From: Hydrogenimonas urashimensis
Lineage (GTDB): Bacteria; Campylobacterota; Campylobacteria; Campylobacterales; Hydrogenimonadaceae
Length of the DNA stretch: 64,000 nt
Reading direction: 5' to 3'
Assembly (NCBI RefSeq): GCF_016593255.1
Contig: NZ_AP023212.1
Coordinates: 1,706,501-1,770,500 of the forward strand
Shown in pieces: positions 60,924 through 64,000 of the stretch (position 1 is its first letter; each line of letters opens with the position of its first letter). Under the pieces are notes generated by a model. That model was not told the DNA's origin. It searched no databases and saw only the letters and a program-made list of their open reading frames with translations. Made by a program: the position numbers and the translations under genes.

Positions 60924-61684
60924 GAGTCGGAGTTTACGGAGCGAACGGCCGAGTGGGGCAGCTCCTTGTAAAAAATCTTTCGGAAGATCCGCAAACCGAA
61001 GTCGCCGCCTTGTGCGAACGTGACCGTATCGATTTTCATGCGCCAGAGGGTTCGGTCGTGACCAACGACGCGAAGATCTTTCTTGACAGTTGCGATGCCG
61101 CCATCGATTTTACGGTGCCGGAAGCGACCGAAGCGCTTCTTAAAGCGGCGATCGAGCGCCCGCGTCCGCTGGTGATCGGTACAACGGGACTGAATGATGC
61201 GCAGCGGGCGCTGCTGGAAGAGGCGAGCGAAATCATGCCGGTCCTATACGCCACCAACATGTCCGCAGGCATCGCTTTGCTGAAAAAACTGGTGCAGATG
61301 ACGGCGGAAAAGCTTGGGGATTTCGACATCGAAATCGTCGAGCAGCATCACCGGTACAAGAAGGATGCGCCGAGCGGAACGGCTTTGACCCTTGCCGAAT
61401 ACGCTGCCAAAGGGCGGGGTCTCGATCTCGAGAATGTCCGTGTCAGCTGTCGGGACGGCATGACGGGTGAAAGAAAAAAAGAGGAGATCGGTGTCATGGC
61501 GATTCGCGGCGGCGACGTGGTGGGGCGCCATACGGTCGGATTCTACAACGATGGAGAGTTCATCGAGCTCAACCATACGGCCACGAGCCGGGAAACCTTC
61601 TCGAAAGGGGCGGTGCGTGCCTGCAAATGGCTGGTGAACCAGCCGGCAGGTCTTTACGATATCAGCGATTGTCTGGGACTTTGA
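60917..61684 (+). CDS. dapB: 4-hydroxy-tetrahydrodipicolinate reductase
   Basis: A 255-residue enzyme of lysine and diaminopimelate synthesis. It has an N-terminal NAD(P) fold ([13 protein letters not shown]), the IGTTGL loop, [11 protein letters not shown] and the catalytic [19 protein letters not shown] motif. Length and order of motifs are normal. Confidence 0.97.
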   Translation: MLRVGVYGANGRVGQLLVKNLSEDPQTEVAALCERDRIDFHAPEGSVVTNDAKIFLDSCDAAIDFTVPEATEALLKAAIERPRPLVIGTTGLNDAQRALLEEASEIMPVLYATNMSAGIALLKKLVQMTAEKLGDFDIEIVEQHHRYKKDAPSGTALTLAEYAAKGRGLDLENVRVSCRDGMTGERKKEEIGVMAIRGGDVVGRHTVGFYNDGEFIELNHTATSRETFSKGAVRACKWLVNQPAGLYDISDCLGL

Positions 61685-61685
61685 T

Positions 61686-63035
61686 ATGGAACGGTTTTTG
61701 AACGAAAAGTGTGCGGTTGTCGGGGTTTTCGACGTCAAGGGTGCGGCACAGATCGCCTTTTTCGGCCTTTTCGCCCTGCAGCACAGAGGTCAGGAGGCGG
61801 CGGGTATCTGCTCCAACAAGGATGGCAAATTCAAAATGATCAAAGACCGTGGACTCGTGACACGGGTTTTCACTGAAAAGAAGATCAAGAAACTCAAGGG
61901 CGACATGGCCATCGGCCACACCCGCTACTCCACGGCGGGAGACGACTCGATTCTGGATGCCCAGCCCGTTTTCGCCCGCTACGATCTGGGCGAGATTGCC
62001 ATCGTTCACAACGGCAATCTGACCAATGCCCAGGAGGTCCGTGACCAGCTCATCAAACGCGGCGCCATCTTCCAGACCTTCATGGATACGGAAAACATGA
62101 TCCACCTGGTCGCCAAAAGCGAGAAAGATCGGTTGATAGACCGCATCATCGACGCCCTGCACAAAATCGAAGGAGCCTACAGTTTCGTGATCCAGAGCCG
62201 AAGCAAAATGTACGCCATCCGCGATCGTTTCGGTTTCCGACCTCTCTCCATCGCAAGGCTCGGTGACGGGTACATGATCGCCAGCGAAACCTGTGCCTTC
62301 GACCTGGTCGGCGCGGAGTTCATCCGCGATGTGAAGCCTGGCGAGATGATCATTTTCGAAAAAGGGAAACCTCCGAAATCGATTCAGGTGTTCGAACCCA
62401 ATCCGCACAAATGTGTTTTCGAATATATCTATTTCGCGCGGCCTGACAGCATCGTTTTTGGCAAAAATGTCTATTCGCTTCGAAAAAGGATGGGCAACGA
62501 ACTGGCAAAGGAGCTTCCCGTCGAGGCCGACATGGTGGTACCGGTCCCCGACAGCGGCGTAGCGGCGGCACTGGGTTACTCCCAGCAAAGCGGTATCCCT
62601 TTCGAGCTCGGGATTATGAGAAATCACTATGTGGGCCGCACCTTCATCGAACCGACCCAGGAACTTCGCAACCTGAAAGTCAAGATGAAACTCAGCCCGA
62701 TTCGGGAGGTGATCGAGGGCAAGCGCCTTATCGTGATCGATGACTCCATCGTTCGGGGAACCACCAGCAAGCAGATCGTCTCGATGCTCAAGGAGGCGGG
62801 AGCCAAAGAGGTGCACATGCGCATCTCTTCTCCTCCGACGACGGGACCCTGCTATTACGGAGTCGATACCCCGGACAAAGACAAATTGATCAGTGCCCAG
62901 ATGAGTACCGAAGAGGTATGCGACTATATCGGCGCCGACTCCCTGGCATTCATCTCCATCAACGGCATGATGCGGGCGGTGGGTGATGATCAGAACTACT
63001 GCAAAGCCTGCTTCGACGGAAATTATATCGTCTAA
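61686..63035 (+). CDS. purF: Amidophosphoribosyltransferase
   Basis: A 449-residue enzyme for the first step of purine synthesis. A short propeptide (about 8 residues) precedes the nucleophile Cys9 (CAVVGVFD), then LQHRGQEAAG and GHTRYST of the glutamine domain. The PRPP motif VIDDSIVRGTTSKQIV lies at about residue 350. Further Cys residues in the C-terminal part (CYYGVDTP and YCKACFDG) fit the iron-sulfur type of PurF. It starts one base after dapB. Confidence 0.96.
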   Translation: MERFLNEKCAVVGVFDVKGAAQIAFFGLFALQHRGQEAAGICSNKDGKFKMIKDRGLVTRVFTEKKIKKLKGDMAIGHTRYSTAGDDSILDAQPVFARYDLGEIAIVHNGNLTNAQEVRDQLIKRGAIFQTFMDTENMIHLVAKSEKDRLIDRIIDALHKIEGAYSFVIQSRSKMYAIRDRFGFRPLSIARLGDGYMIASETCAFDLVGAEFIRDVKPGEMIIFEKGKPPKSIQVFEPNPHKCVFEYIYFARPDSIVFGKNVYSLRKRMGNELAKELPVEADMVVPVPDSGVAAALGYSQQSGIPFELGIMRNHYVGRTFIEPTQELRNLKVKMKLSPIREVIEGKRLIVIDDSIVRGTTSKQIVSMLKEAGAKEVHMRISSPPTTGPCYYGVDTPDKDKLISAQMSTEEVCDYIGADSLAFISINGMMRAVGDDQNYCKACFDGNYIV

Positions 63036-63074
63036 ATAGATGTCCGATATCAACCTGTTGAAAAAACGTCTGGA

Positions 63075-63080
63075 TATAAT
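63075..63080 (+). promoter_or_regulatory. -10 box of the radical SAM gene
   Basis: TATAAT lies 29 bases before the GTG chosen as start of the next gene and just after purF. AAAGGG (63098-63103) follows as ribosome-binding site. Confidence 0.6.
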
Positions 63081-63108
63081 CCGATCGACACAGCAACAAA
63101 GGGAGAGT

Positions 63109-64000
63109 GTGAAAAAAGTATTCACGATCGGACGCTATTTTCGCAGGAAATTCGGCGAAGATGTCTACAAAGTTCCCCTCAGCATCCAGGGATTTACCTG
63201 CCCCAATATCGACGGAACCGTCGCCAAAGGGGGATGCACATTCTGCCTGAACGAATCGTTCAGTCCCAATCTCGCCAAAGCCTCCCGAAAATTCTATCTG
63301 CACCCCGACTCCAAAGAAAACCCTTTGCTGGAAAAACAGCTCGAGCAGGTGCGCATTCAGTACCGTGCGACCAGTCAGAGATTGGCCGGCAAGTACGGTG
63401 TACGGAAATTTCTCGCCTATTTCCAGTCGTTCACCAACACATACGCCCCGATCGAAACGCTCAAAGCGCTCTATGAAGAGGCTCTACGCCAGCCCGGTTG
63501 CATCGGCCTTTCCATCGGCACCCGAAGCGACAGCGTGACGGAGGAGATTCTCGACTATCTCGCCGAACTCTCCCGCGATCACGAAATCTGGATCGAATAC
63601 GGCATCCAGTCGATCTACGACGAAACGCTCGAAGCGATCAACCGGGGACACGACAGCGCCAATGTCAGGGAGTGGATTAAAAAGAGCAAGGCACGGGGAC
63701 TGCGGGTATGCGGCCATGTCATTTTCGGTCTGCCGAACGAAACGGATGAGATGATGCTCGATACCGTCCGGGAATCGATCGCATGGGGCATCGACTCCAT
63801 CAAAATCCATCCCCTCTACGTCGTGAAAAATACCGCCCTGGCCATCGACTTTCTCAAAGAGCGCTTCACTCCCATCGACGAGGAGAGATACATCAGACTC
63901 CTGGTCGAATCGATCAAAATGCTGCCACCTCACATTTCCATCCAGCGCGTTACCGCCGGCATCGACGACGACACCCTCCTGGCTCCCGAATGGTGCCGCA
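63109..64000 (+). CDS. TIGR01212/YhcC-family radical SAM protein (3' end outside window)
   Basis: 297 residues are visible and the frame is open at the right edge. The family start VKKVFTIGRYFRRKFGEDVYKV is followed by the cluster region GFTCPNIDG and GGCTFC (CPNxDG-GGCxFC). Further family parts are YFQSFTNTYAP, GLSIGTRSD, IEYGIQSIYDETL and HVIFGLPNET. The reaction is not established; the family is related to Elp3-like and HemN-like radical SAM proteins. GTG 63109 is chosen because a -10 box and AAAGGG lie between the in-frame ATG 63040 and this codon; ATG 63040 would add 23 residues. Confidence 0.85.
   Translation, partial: MKKVFTIGRYFRRKFGEDVYKVPLSIQGFTCPNIDGTVAKGGCTFCLNESFSPNLAKASRKFYLHPDSKENPLLEKQLEQVRIQYRATSQRLAGKYGVRKFLAYFQSFTNTYAPIETLKALYEEALRQPGCIGLSIGTRSDSVTEEILDYLAELSRDHEIWIEYGIQSIYDETLEAINRGHDSANVREWIKKSKARGLRVCGHVIFGLPNETDEMMLDTVRESIAWGIDSIKIHPLYVVKNTALAIDFLKERFTPIDEERYIRLLVESIKMLPPHISIQRVTAGIDDDTLLAPEWCR

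Overview
This window is a chromosomal segment of a member of the Campylobacterota (the former Epsilonproteobacteria), probably a free-living respiratory or chemolithotrophic lineage. Supporting evidence is the order ccoNOQP-DUF4006-ccoG, a petABC bc1 complex whose PetC carries two haem c motifs, a four-subunit pyruvate:ferredoxin oxidoreductase, and the run rpmE-rsmI-rlmB-(membrane)-(periplasmic)-aminotransferase-hom-yraN-trxA-trxB. I recall a similar run from Campylobacter jejuni. I cannot fix the genus from sequence alone. Genes are packed tightly, many overlap as ATGA or GTGA, no intergenic gap exceeds about 230 bases, and I found no tRNA, rRNA, CRISPR array, transposase or prophage gene.

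Layout. 1-8.4 kb: the 3' part of a TonB-dependent receptor of the OprC/NosA copper type, then the cbb3 oxidase genes and assembly factors (ccoN, O, Q, P, DUF4006, ccoG, a 33-residue membrane peptide, a TPM-like protein, a FixH-like protein). 8.5-12 kb: rplM-rpsI, a periplasmic rhodanese, an orphan peptide-type binding protein and a HAD phosphatase. 12-15.3 kb: porCDAB. 15.4-24 kb: luxS, a small acidic protein, a MnmC2-type tRNA methyltransferase, an AMMECR1 protein, a minus-strand block (FlhX-like, cupin, thpR, ribE and a cold-shock/coiled-coil/receiver fusion), mnmG and a GT-B-like protein. 24.1-26.8 kb: petABC. 26.9-32.4 kb: moaA, queE, queD, a cytochrome c lipoprotein, moeA, a membrane protein and rsmE.

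32.4-50.1 kb is an MSHA-type (mannose-sensitive haemagglutinin) type IV pilus locus. It holds a 1634-residue MshQ-like LamG protein, four minor pseudopilins, mshI-J-K-L-M-N-E-G in the canonical order, a 31-residue membrane peptide, and three convergent prepilin genes. The upstream prepilin gene is preceded by a sequence resembling a sigma-28 promoter. 50.3-64 kb returns to housekeeping genes: rpmE, rsmI, rlmB, two envelope proteins, an AlaC-type aminotransferase, hom, a cytoplasmic formate-dehydrogenase-like molybdoenzyme, yraN, trxA, trxB, dapB, purF and a truncated radical SAM gene.

The most unusual features are three. First, a dispersed family of 7-bp-periodic repeats occurs at nine sites, several built as inverted heptad arms around a short core. 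They sit mostly just upstream of ribosome-binding sites, and one is inserted inside the leader of a pseudopilin gene. Second, the MSHA-type locus itself is unusual in this phylum and is arranged differently from the Vibrio one. Third, the mshQ-like gene contains a 552-bp direct repeat with no difference I can see between copies.
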